DNA from: Cyclobacteriaceae bacterium
GTDB taxonomy: Bacteria; Bacteroidota; Bacteroidia; Cytophagales; Cyclobacteriaceae
Direction: 5' to 3'
DNA length: 24,039 nucleotides
Assembly: GCA_028289505.1 (NCBI GenBank)
Contig: JANQPK010000018.1
Coordinates: forward strand, 1 to 24,039
Both the position numbers and the translations under genes were made by a program. Shown piece by piece: positions 1 through 7,508 of the stretch. Positions within the stretch are counted from its first letter, which is position 1. Every line of letters starts with the position of its first letter. The notes under the pieces were generated by a model. That model did no database searches and was not told the DNA's origin. It was given only the letters and a program-made list of their open reading frames with translations.

Positions 1-536
1 AAGATCATTAATACCACTGCATTCACCACGAAATGCATTAAAGTTGATACCCCGAGGCCTACTACTATACTTCCAATACCCGCACCTACCATGCCACCAA
101 AGCTAAAAAGGGCATGTGAGGTAGACATGATCAATTTCTTTCGCTGTTTTTCGATAGTAGCAGCGGCAGCATTCATGGCAACATCCATAGCACCTCCGCT
201 CACTCCCATTAGTACCAAGGTTGCAGTCAGGGTAACCAGGTCGCTGGAAAATGCCGGAGGAATCAAGGAAATAATATAAACCATGGACGATATCCAGGTT
301 ACTTTGCCCGCACCAAATCTATGGATCAATGAGCTCATAAAGAGCATCATCACCACACCGCCAACTGGGATTCCCAATAGGGCGATACCCAACTCCCCTT
401 CGGATAAACCTGTCTGAGCCTTGATATCCGGAATCCGCGTGATCCAGGCACCGAAAACCATACTCATAATAATGAAGGCAACTCCCACACTGGCGGTGGG
501 CAAGTGGGAGAAATATAAACGTAGATTCTGCCACAT
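1..536 (-). CDS. MFS transporter, N-terminal part (cut by window edge)
   Basis: Reading the reverse strand from an ATG at 536 gives 178 codons open to the window edge, so the C-terminal half is missing. The protein is very hydrophobic, with about five transmembrane stretches. Its first loop carries ITRIPDIKAQTGLSEGELG, the 'R-I-P-x-I-K ... G-L-S-x-x-x-L-G' pattern seen near the N-terminus of YbjJ/fucose-permease-like MFS carriers, followed by a glycine-rich helix and a conserved SGGAMDVAMNAAA segment. A full member would have about 380-400 residues and 12 helices; the substrate cannot be read. It lies 47 bases downstream of the small membrane protein at 584-967 on the same strand, so it is probably the last visible gene of the phosphatase operon. 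A minus-strand ORF of 71 codons within 319-534 is an out-of-frame shadow. Confidence 0.85.
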   Translation of the reverse strand, partial: MWQNLRLYFSHLPTASVGVAFIIMSMVFGAWITRIPDIKAQTGLSEGELGIALLGIPVGGVVMMLFMSSLIHRFGAGKVTWISSMVYIISLIPPAFSSDLVTLTATLVLMGVSGGAMDVAMNAAAATIEKQRKKLIMSTSHALFSFGGMVGAGIGSIVVGLGVSTLMHFVVNAVVLMI

Positions 537-583
537 AAACTACAACATCAAACCTGCCAGTTAATTGAAGACATAGGTTTGTA

Positions 584-967
584 TTACAGTTTTTGGTTTA
601 ATCGTTGAAGGGTCTTTGCGTCGATAAAAAGCATGGCATACAATGCCAGGGGTGCCGCCCAGTTGGCTGCTCGCTCCACAAAATCCAGCCAAGGCTCTCC
701 TACCAAAGGTCTTGCTAAAGCAGCGGCAAAAGCCCAAACTGCCGCGTAAATTAGTAAGTATTTTGATGGTTTAATTAGGGTAACCACTGCTATTACCCAA
801 TCAATAATACCAATTACAAACATGGCCTTAAATGCCAGTTCTCCCTCAATACCCACCAGTCCAAGATAAGGGAGCCACTTCGGGTAGCCCATTAATGCCA
901 AAGTGCCATGGCCACAAAAGGTACCAAACACACCAATGCGTAATATCCAGGTTGCCAGCTTGTTCAT
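584..967 (-). CDS. Small four-helix membrane protein, DoxX-like
   Basis: The 127-residue product has four predicted membrane helices, roughly residues 7-27, 43-63, 68-86 and 103-116, with a conserved-looking Gly/His-rich first segment (FGTFCGHG) and a LARPLVGEP loop between helices 3 and 4. Size and topology resemble DoxX-type small membrane proteins, but I cannot confirm the family, so no function is claimed. Its ATG (967-965) overlaps the stop of the upstream metallophosphatase (966-964) in an ATGA arrangement, which indicates translational coupling and one mRNA. An MFS transporter follows 47 bases downstream. The product would sit in the inner membrane. Confidence 0.8.
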   Translation of the reverse strand: MNKLATWILRIGVFGTFCGHGTLALMGYPKWLPYLGLVGIEGELAFKAMFVIGIIDWVIAVVTLIKPSKYLLIYAAVWAFAAALARPLVGEPWLDFVERAANWAAPLALYAMLFIDAKTLQRLNQKL

Positions 968-2850
968 CTTAATTGCATTTCATCAAATTTTTCTAAAGTA
1001 TCAGGGTTCACCACTTCCATTCGAATGCTATCTCCTTCCACATGAAATAAAACCAAGGCATTCTGTGTGGTGAAACCCTGTACAAAGGGGGTCCAGGGTG
1101 TCTCTTCTTGTGCGTAATAAGGTGCCCCGGCGGCGCCGTTATTAATTTGATGAATGGTGCGACTCAGCACTACCTTCTCGGGTTGGTAACCCTCAGGATG
1201 GATTACGGTAGAGGGACCCACCTCGGTCCTGGCATAGTTGTGCTCGTCTCCAGTGAGCACTGCCACTACTTTGGTGCTTTGATTGACCAGCAAGTCCAGG
1301 ATCTGATCTCTTCTTTCAATAATGCCTTTCTCTAATGGAATACCGGCTACATAGGGTCTCCAGGTGTTGTCCCCGTTATACCACATGTCATCCTGCACAT
1401 GACCCCCATTGGGAAACATCGGGGTATGCTGGGTAACGAATACGTGATCTATGTTTTCATCCTGTTCCAATTGTTCCAACACCTGGGCCAGCCATTTCAG
1501 CTGATTGTCCATGATATATCCATGCAAACCACCGCTAACAAATTGGATATTTTTGGAGGTAGGCGCATACCAGTAATCCGAGTTCAGCACAATCATGGCC
1601 ACATTATCATAGGTGTAGTAAAAGACATTCTCAGCGTAGCTGGGAAAGTCAGTATTGTCAGGATCAGGATCATAGCTGGCACCATCCTCACTATCGGGAC
1701 CATTCAAAGGATTGACAAAGTTGGCCGCAAACACTGCTTCAGAAGACTCGGTTTCATAAGGAAAACGATCAATAGAAATAAACACCCGGTGTTCGCGACT
1801 GTAGAACTGCATATTCAAGGCTTCGTGATTCCCCATAGCTGCATAAACCGGAAAGTAATGCGCAAAAGGTTGAATGGCACGTTTCCAGTTGGCATACTGT
1901 ACATTAGTTCCCTCGACATTGGTCAGATATCCATTGATCAAATCTCCGGTGAATTGCATGAATGAAACGTTTCTGGATTTGTTCAGGGCCATAATACGCT
2001 TCATAATATAGAAATTAGCCCCCCCCAGATCGCGCTCTCCTCCACCATTTCCCGCTCTGGAATCACTGGCATAAGAAAAGGTAAAGGGTTTTCGGGCTCC
2101 AGGTGCCGGAGCGCTACGAAGACTGAAATTAAAACTATTGTCGCCAATAGTGACCGTGTATGGGTACTCAGTATCCGGATCGAGACCGGCTATGGGAACT
2201 TCGTGTACCTGGGATGACTTTGATTCAAATACCGCATCTCCCACCTTGACCGTAGCAGCAGATTGCTGATTTAAGGAGAATGAAATCACCACTGATTCAT
2301 GGGTCAGCAGGTTTACAAACGGCCCCTCTACCATGGTAGTAGCAATATTAAATGGCCCAGATCCAGTAAATGATATGATGCCGTCATACAGGAAACTTCC
2401 GGATTCATCTGCCAATCGATAACCCAGGGTCCCTTTCCCAGACACTTCCCACCCTACCATATCGTAGGTTCCTTTTAGTTGATTGACGATATCGATGGAA
2501 GCCTGACCATTTACAACATTTGCAGAACTTCTGAAATAAACCGGTTGTGGATGCTTAGAATCTCCATATGGAATGAAACCAAACATCATGGTGCCATTCA
2601 AACTACCAAAATTAAAATCAATTCCTTCGTCGGTTCCAGTAGGATTCCCCATCAAACGAGGAAGGGTGTAAGCTGGTGTATCCACCAGTTCGTATATTTT
2701 CAAGTTCCGGAATGGGAAGTAGTAACCCTCTTTATCCACGGAAATAGTATGGTGTACTTTGGGCACCGCAGACTGCTTATTACGCTGTGCACTAAGCTGG
2801 TATGAAAACAACATGCAAACTCCCAGTAGACAGCTTAATTGCGATTTCAT
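964..2850 (-). CDS. Secreted purple-acid-phosphatase-like metallophosphatase
   Basis: The 628-residue protein starts with a signal peptide (residues 1-21, cleavage near QLSA/Q). A fibronectin-III-like domain at about 185-245, as at the N-terminus of purple acid phosphatases, precedes a calcineurin-like metallophosphoesterase domain at about 255-605. Metal-binding motifs occur in order: SDSR (D263), GDLI (D303), GNHE (N341, H342), TQH (H475) and GDEH (H537). The last motif reads G-D-E-H where classical enzymes have G-H-x-H, so one metal ligand is substituted or supplied differently; similar variants occur among bacterial secreted phosphatases. The likely role is release of phosphate from organic esters in the periplasm or outside the cell. 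It is the first gene of a minus-strand operon with the two membrane proteins downstream and is divergent from the PhzF gene. Substrate unknown. Confidence 0.88.
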   Translation of the reverse strand: MKSQLSCLLGVCMLFSYQLSAQRNKQSAVPKVHHTISVDKEGYYFPFRNLKIYELVDTPAYTLPRLMGNPTGTDEGIDFNFGSLNGTMMFGFIPYGDSKHPQPVYFRSSANVVNGQASIDIVNQLKGTYDMVGWEVSGKGTLGYRLADESGSFLYDGIISFTGSGPFNIATTMVEGPFVNLLTHESVVISFSLNQQSAATVKVGDAVFESKSSQVHEVPIAGLDPDTEYPYTVTIGDNSFNFSLRSAPAPGARKPFTFSYASDSRAGNGGGERDLGGANFYIMKRIMALNKSRNVSFMQFTGDLINGYLTNVEGTNVQYANWKRAIQPFAHYFPVYAAMGNHEALNMQFYSREHRVFISIDRFPYETESSEAVFAANFVNPLNGPDSEDGASYDPDPDNTDFPSYAENVFYYTYDNVAMIVLNSDYWYAPTSKNIQFVSGGLHGYIMDNQLKWLAQVLEQLEQDENIDHVFVTQHTPMFPNGGHVQDDMWYNGDNTWRPYVAGIPLEKGIIERRDQILDLLVNQSTKVVAVLTGDEHNYARTEVGPSTVIHPEGYQPEKVVLSRTIHQINNGAAGAPYYAQEETPWTPFVQGFTTQNALVLFHVEGDSIRMEVVNPDTLEKFDEMQLR

Positions 2851-2888
2851 CGGATAAAAATAGGTTAGGTGCCTAAAATACGGTTATA

Positions 2889-2944
2889 ATTAGAAATAAG
2901 AAATAAGGATTAGAAATTAGGAATTAGGAAATAAGGAATTAGAG
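2889..2944 (+). repeat. Tandem AT-rich heptamer repeat before the PhzF gene
   Basis: About eight imperfect copies of a seven-base unit run head to tail: ATTAGAA, ATAAGAA, ATAAGGA, TTAGAA, ATTAGGA, ATTAGGA, (A)ATAAGGA, ATTAGAG. The last copy touches the ATG at 2945. Consensus is WTWAGRA, purine-rich on the plus strand, so several copies contain AGGA, a possible weak ribosome-binding sequence. It fills most of the gap between the divergent phosphatase and PhzF genes and so overlaps the promoter/leader region of one or both. Confidence 0.85.
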
Positions 2945-3730
2945 ATGCCAAATATACCCATTTACCAGGTGGATGCTTTCACCAATCAATTGTTTGCAGG
3001 GAATCCTGCGGCGATTTGTTTACTGGAGCAATGGCCTGAAGACCAGACGCTTCAAAACATAGCCGCTGAAAACAATTTATCCGAGACCGCCTTTCTGATG
3101 AAGAACACTTCGGGTTATCAGCTTCGTTGGTTTACCCCTGTGGTGGAGGTTGATCTTTGTGGTCATGCTACCCTGGCCGCAGCCCATATATTGTTTCATC
3201 ATCTACACTTTGAACAACCCGAAATAAGCTTTCTGTCAAAAAGCGGTGTACTTAAAGTAACCAAAGCTGGGGATCAACTCACCATGGATTTTCCAGCGGA
3301 CTCACCCATACCTTATCCTTTGGAGCCCATTTTACTAGAAGCACTGGGACTTGATCAGGGCACTGTCTTCAGGGGTAAGACCGACCTGATGGTGGTGGTA
3401 GATCACGAAAATGTCGTGGCCAGAATGAAACCGAATTTTTATCAACTGGAAAAGTTTGGGGTGCGTGGAATTATAGTGACCGCAGAAGGCGAGCAAGTAG
3501 ATTTCGTATCCCGGTTCTTTGCTCCCAGGTCAGGTGTAAATGAGGATCCGGTAACCGGCTCAGCTCACTGTACCTTGACACCTTATTGGAGTAGTAGATT
3601 AGGCAAGACAGTGCTGGAGGCCACACAGATTTCCTCCAGGGGAGGAAGTATAAGATGTGAGCTGGTTGGGGATCGAGTCAAACTAACAGGCTCGGCGGTA
3701 ACTTACTTGATTGGGACTATTAGTTTCTAG
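2945..3730 (+). CDS. PhzF-family isomerase/epimerase-like protein
   Basis: The 261-residue product has the full PhzF fold signature. The N-terminus reads YQVDAFTNQLFAGNPAA; the catalytic-type glutamate is E47 in NNLSETAF; a second conserved block is DLCGHATLAAAH (70-81); the mirrored C-terminal block is FAPRSGVNEDPVTGSAHC (about 192-209). Family members are cofactor-independent isomerases of the diaminopimelate-epimerase fold; PhzF itself isomerises trans-2,3-dihydro-3-hydroxyanthranilate. No phenazine genes are nearby, so this is a generic family member of unknown substrate, presumably cytoplasmic. Length is typical (260-300). The ATG follows directly after the tandem heptamer repeat. The stop codon lies inside an 18-base perfect palindrome. 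Confidence 0.92.
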   Translation: MPNIPIYQVDAFTNQLFAGNPAAICLLEQWPEDQTLQNIAAENNLSETAFLMKNTSGYQLRWFTPVVEVDLCGHATLAAAHILFHHLHFEQPEISFLSKSGVLKVTKAGDQLTMDFPADSPIPYPLEPILLEALGLDQGTVFRGKTDLMVVVDHENVVARMKPNFYQLEKFGVRGIIVTAEGEQVDFVSRFFAPRSGVNEDPVTGSAHCTLTPYWSSRLGKTVLEATQISSRGGSIRCELVGDRVKLTGSAVTYLIGTISF

Positions 3731-3747
3731 AAACTAAAAGATATCTT
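3720..3747. promoter_or_regulatory. Two adjacent perfect palindromes at the PhzF gene's 3' end
   Basis: TTAGTTTCTAGAAACTAA (3720-3737) is a perfect 18-base palindrome whose centre is the TAG stop of the PhzF gene. It is followed immediately by AAGATATCTT (3738-3747), a perfect 10-base palindrome. The pair ends 22 bases before the ATG of the barrel protein gene at 3770. It could be an operator for that gene or a weak A/T-rich hairpin in the PhzF transcript; there is no clear T-run, so a standard intrinsic terminator is not supported. Confidence 0.45.
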
Positions 3748-3769
3748 GCTTGTTATATTTCCTGAAGGA

Positions 3770-4816
3770 ATGAAAACGGAATCTGAAAAATCATTATGCC
3801 TTAGTCTTGCGGTATTAATATTCTGCACTACTATCGCACTGGGGCAGTCCACATCTGTGGCTGATACCGCGGTCAGTAAGAGCCTAGGTGAATACCCCTA
3901 TATTTTACCGATCTTGGGTAATAAAGCCTATGAAAGGGGAATTAAATTGCCACTTCCTTTTGCCGCGTCCTTTGGAACAATCTATAACAAACAGCCCATC
4001 GTTTTGGAAAACTTCTCCATGGCTTTTACCCAGGGAGATGAATTACCTGATTTTGATCTGCTCCAACCTATCTCGGACCTGATCGTTTTTGGTCCCTCCG
4101 AGGGAAGAATAAATACCGCTTTTTTTAGGGTGGAGTCATGGATATTGCCCTTCCTGTCTGTAGGTGTGTATGGGGGAAAAGTATGGGGAGAGCAGACCAT
4201 CTCCCTGGTAGAGCCTATTGAAATCAGTTCGATCACCGACATAGATGGACAGTATTTTGGCTTTAACGGGGTCGCCTTTGTTCCAGTGGGACCCGTGGTA
4301 CTTCAAGCTGACTATTCGTGGTCCTGGACTACCAACGTACGATTGGATAAACCGGTTCTGGTAAAAGTGAGTGGTATGCGCTTGATCAAAAGGTTTGTCA
4401 ATAAAACCAACCCTTCCAAGACCCTGGCGGTTTGGGGAGGGGCCCAATTCCAGAACCTGGCTAGTCAGACATCCGGGAAAATTGGGCTTGACGAGGCCTT
4501 GGACCTCACTCCCGAAGACATCGCTGAGCTGGATATGCGCTGGGGCGAGTACACCATGAGCCCAGAGTGGGATGCACTGTCTCCAGCTGAAAAGCTAAGG
4601 CAGCAAGCCGCCTATAATATCCTCAGAAATGGAATAGATCGCTTATCCGAAACCACCGTTCATTATAGGTTTGATAAAAGACTAAGATATGAGTGGAACA
4701 TGGTTCTTGGTGGAAGTTACACCTTTGACGACCACTGGCAGATCAGGGGAGAGTACGGTTTCTTACAGGAAAAGCAGTCCCTGATGTTCCAGTTTGTGTA
4801 TAGTTTCGGTCTGTAG
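3770..4816 (+). CDS. Predicted outer-membrane beta-barrel protein, family not recognised
   Basis: The start at 3770 (MKTESEKSLCLS...) is preferred over the in-frame ATG at 3746, because it gives a normal signal peptide (about 26 residues, ending IALGQ) and follows GAAGGA. The mature part alternates hydrophobic and polar residues in short strands separated by loops, and the C-terminus ends in FQFVYSFGL, a typical aromatic last strand of an outer-membrane barrel. A charged alpha-helical insert (about residues 235-300) follows the mid-barrel WGGAQF strand. It lacks TonB box, plug or OmpA domain. I do not recognise the family. The adjacent hydrolase has visibly lower GC, so the two may not share an origin. 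Confidence 0.72.
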   Translation: MKTESEKSLCLSLAVLIFCTTIALGQSTSVADTAVSKSLGEYPYILPILGNKAYERGIKLPLPFAASFGTIYNKQPIVLENFSMAFTQGDELPDFDLLQPISDLIVFGPSEGRINTAFFRVESWILPFLSVGVYGGKVWGEQTISLVEPIEISSITDIDGQYFGFNGVAFVPVGPVVLQADYSWSWTTNVRLDKPVLVKVSGMRLIKRFVNKTNPSKTLAVWGGAQFQNLASQTSGKIGLDEALDLTPEDIAELDMRWGEYTMSPEWDALSPAEKLRQQAAYNILRNGIDRLSETTVHYRFDKRLRYEWNMVLGGSYTFDDHWQIRGEYGFLQEKQSLMFQFVYSFGL

Positions 4817-4886
4817 CATGGTAAAACTTTCTTCGTGACCAATTCCAACGTCGGCATTCACCTGCCATTGTAAAGAAGTTAAACAC

Positions 4887-5684
4887 ATGACGGGTAAAAT
4901 AGAGATTCAGATTCAACGTCAACTTTTCATCAGGACTAATCAAATCACTAGGGATAGAGAATCAATCTGGTTTCTGCATGGATTTGCCGATTCTGGGTTA
5001 GTGTACAAGGAGGTATTTCAATCTCAACTTTGTGATGAATTTGACATCTATGTGATTGATTTTCCAGGATTTGGTGTCAGTCCAATGAATGCAGAGTTTG
5101 TTTCCATGAAGCAGCAGGCCAATTTGTTATCTCAAATAATACAAAAAGAGACTTCAAATAAGCATCATGTAAATATAGTTGCCCATTCTTTGGGAGCATT
5201 AATTGGTACTTGGGTTTGTCAATCCCTAAAAGAAAGGATAAATTATTATTTTAGTATTGAAGGGAATTTGACGTTGGCAGACAGCTATTTTTCAAGTAAG
5301 CCTCTGGAATTCGGATCCACCACAGCCTTTGTAGAATCCTTCCATAAGGAAATCTTTGAGCTAGCAAAATCAGAAGAGCGATACCAAAGATATTACAGTA
5401 GTCTAAGATTTGCAGAACCAGAAGCAATGGAAAACTGGTGTCTAACCAGCCAAGAATACGTCAGAGATAATCGGTGTGGATTTGAATTCAAGGCGTTAAC
5501 TTGTAATAAAGTTTACATCTGGGGAGATGTGGATACTCCTGTGGAAACCCAAAAGTTCATCAAACAAAAAAGAATTCCCAATCAATTGTATCAAGGGATT
5601 GGCCATTGGCATATGGTCGAAAACTCTGCGCAATTGTTTGGTGATATACTAAGCAATATAAACTTTGGAAAGACCAAGTACTAA
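4887..5684 (+). CDS. Alpha/beta-fold hydrolase
   Basis: The 265-residue protein has a complete alpha/beta-hydrolase layout. It has an HG oxyanion-hole motif (H31-G32 in WFLHGFADSG) and a strand-turn motif IDFPGFGVS. The nucleophile elbow is AHSLGA (Ser101). An acidic residue lies in WGDVDTP (Asp214 or Asp216), and the C-terminal histidine is in GIGHWHMVE (His240). There is no signal peptide, so the enzyme is probably cytoplasmic. Substrate unknown; related proteins act on esters or C-C bonds. The gene's last 20 bases overlap the following DinB-like gene in another frame, so the two are probably co-translated. Both genes are AT-richer than the barrel gene upstream. Confidence 0.88.
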   Translation: MTGKIEIQIQRQLFIRTNQITRDRESIWFLHGFADSGLVYKEVFQSQLCDEFDIYVIDFPGFGVSPMNAEFVSMKQQANLLSQIIQKETSNKHHVNIVAHSLGALIGTWVCQSLKERINYYFSIEGNLTLADSYFSSKPLEFGSTTAFVESFHKEIFELAKSEERYQRYYSSLRFAEPEAMENWCLTSQEYVRDNRCGFEFKALTCNKVYIWGDVDTPVETQKFIKQKRIPNQLYQGIGHWHMVENSAQLFGDILSNINFGKTKY

Positions 5685-6186
5685 AGAGAATCCGGCTTTC
5701 TTGGAATATGTTTACCAGCTAAATGCGGGTCATGAACTCACAGAAGCCCTTAAATTAAGTATAAGTGCCATTAATGAACTTGACCTTGATCAGTTGAATA
5801 GAGTTGGATTCAAAACTTATGAAAAAGGTAAATGGACCATTCACAAAATACTACAGCATCTGATTGATTGGGAAAGAATTTGGTGTTTCAGGGCTATTAT
5901 TTTTGCTCGCGAAGAAGGAACCATCCCGGATGCCCATGACCAAGAAATAATGGGTAAAAACTCGAATGCAGATGAAATTCCTATCGAGCAATTGGTAAAT
6001 GAACTTCGAGTGGTGCGCCAATCGACCATACTATTGTTTGAATCCTTTAATTCAAAAATACTCGAAACAAGCTGTAGATTTTTTGAATACGAAATGCCAC
6101 TTTTTGCTATCGGGCTTACCATTACCGCACATCAAATACACCATTTTAATATTATTAAAAAAAGATACCTTCCATTAGATATTTAG
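5665..6186 (+). CDS. DinB-like four-helix-bundle protein (TTG start)
   Basis: The 173-residue product matches the DinB/YfiT-like layout: KWTIHKILQHLIDWER near residues 56-70 and a C-terminal HQIHHFNIIKKRYL (156-169). His65, His156 and His160 are in the right places for the family's metal-binding triad. DinB-like proteins are often metal-dependent thiol (bacillithiol/mycothiol-type) transferases or of unknown activity. No in-frame ATG precedes the conserved region, so the start must be TTG at 5665, inside the end of the upstream hydrolase; a TTG at 5701 is the alternative. The overlap suggests translational coupling with the hydrolase. Function is inferred only at fold level. Confidence 0.82.
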   Translation: MERPSTKENPAFLEYVYQLNAGHELTEALKLSISAINELDLDQLNRVGFKTYEKGKWTIHKILQHLIDWERIWCFRAIIFAREEGTIPDAHDQEIMGKNSNADEIPIEQLVNELRVVRQSTILLFESFNSKILETSCRFFEYEMPLFAIGLTITAHQIHHFNIIKKRYLPLDI

Positions 6187-6263
6187 TTACAAGCTATCTA
6201 CTAAATCCTATTACTGACAAAGCATAACTTTTAATTTCAGGGTCTGTTCACCGAAAAAATATA

Positions 6264-7481
6264 ATGTCTAGCATTAAACCAACCACTTCATCAGAGCGGC
6301 TGTTAGTAATAGATGCACTGCGAGGATTTGCACTTTTTGGCATATTATTGGCGAATCTCTACAGCTTTATCGGATATAACACCTTAAGTAACCAAGAAAT
6401 TATTGCGCTGCCCATCATGGACAAAGCGGTATTGTTCTTTATTGATTGGTTTGTTGAGGGCAAATTCTACAGTATTTTCTCCATCCTTTTTGGGGTGGGC
6501 TTTGCGCTTCAAGCAGAACGCTTTAAGGCCAGAAACGCCAGCTTTACCAGCTATTGGTTTAGACGGATGATCATATTGTGTGGTATCGGTTTGATACATA
6601 TGTATTTTATCTGGAATGGAGATATTCTCACTCTTTATAGCTTACTGGGTATGCTTTTACCCTTATTTCTATACCAATCGAATCGATCTCTATTTAGATG
6701 GATAATGGTGTTGCTAGCAACTCCCCTGCTGATGCATATCATATTGTATTTTACGCCAGACTTATCTTTTTGGGGTTCTCTAAATCGCATTTCCCAGGAA
6801 TTAAAAATTCAATGGGGATATGGAGATCTCACCTTGCTGGACATGCGGACCTCCGACTCAGCATTGGAAGTATTCTCGGTAAATGTACTGTACGCGATTC
6901 CACGAGCAATGAGTTACTTGATGTACGGTCGCTATTTTCACGTAATGGGGTTATTTTTAATTGGGCTGCTACTAGCAAGGATTTGGCTGCCAAAAATTCG
7001 GAATAAGGATATATCGGTACCCAGGACAGTGATTTGGATGGGTATAATTGGCCTCATCACCCATTTTGGATATGCACTTATCAAAGCTTTATATGGATTG
7101 CCCAGTGCATTCAGTGAGATTGGATTGCTTCAAGGGGTGATTTACCATCTAGGTGCCACCGTTTTCGCTTTATATTTATGTATGCTGGTGATTAATCTGT
7201 GGGCATCAGGTAAAGCAAAATCGGTGTTTCAAAACCTGGCATTATTAGGACGTATGGCGTTATCAAACTATATCTTTCAAAATGTTACCGCAGTATTAGT
7301 ATTTTTCGGCTATGGGCTTGGGTTGATGCGAAAAGTTCCATTTTTATGGTTACCACTTTTTGCATTTGGGATTTTGGTAATACAGTGGGCATTCAGTCGA
7401 TTCTGGCTAAGTAGATTCAAGCAAGGACCACTGGAATCTATTTGGAAAAAACTGACCTATCATTCTTTAAAACAGCATTAG
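6264..7481 (+). CDS. DUF418 (YeiB-type) integral membrane protein
   Basis: The 405-residue protein begins with the hallmark ERLLVIDALRGFALFGILLAN (about residues 11-31), the N-terminal signature of the YeiB/DUF418 family, then has roughly ten hydrophobic helices. A short segment FYSIFSILFGVGFALQ (about 72-87) is also conserved in the family, and the C-terminal third (GRMALSNYIFQN...) is the DUF418 domain proper. Related acyltransferase-3-like membrane proteins modify surface polymers, but the role of DUF418 proteins is not established. The gene follows the DinB-like gene by 77 bases and precedes the CNNM-type gene by 27 bases on the same strand, so partial co-transcription is likely. Confidence 0.9.
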   Translation: MSSIKPTTSSERLLVIDALRGFALFGILLANLYSFIGYNTLSNQEIIALPIMDKAVLFFIDWFVEGKFYSIFSILFGVGFALQAERFKARNASFTSYWFRRMIILCGIGLIHMYFIWNGDILTLYSLLGMLLPLFLYQSNRSLFRWIMVLLATPLLMHIILYFTPDLSFWGSLNRISQELKIQWGYGDLTLLDMRTSDSALEVFSVNVLYAIPRAMSYLMYGRYFHVMGLFLIGLLLARIWLPKIRNKDISVPRTVIWMGIIGLITHFGYALIKALYGLPSAFSEIGLLQGVIYHLGATVFALYLCMLVINLWASGKAKSVFQNLALLGRMALSNYIFQNVTAVLVFFGYGLGLMRKVPFLWLPLFAFGILVIQWAFSRFWLSRFKQGPLESIWKKLTYHSLKQH

Positions 7482-7508
7482 TATGGTGATAATTGCCTAT
7501 TTTCAGAC

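Noticed and set aside
319..534. A 71-codon minus-strand ORF near the window start
   Set aside because: It is in a different frame from the MFS transporter reading, which matches a known family and extends to the window edge.
1399..1965. A 188-codon plus-strand ORF within the metallophosphatase gene
   Set aside because: It lies antisense to a clear phosphatase coding sequence with all its motifs and has no recognisable domain.
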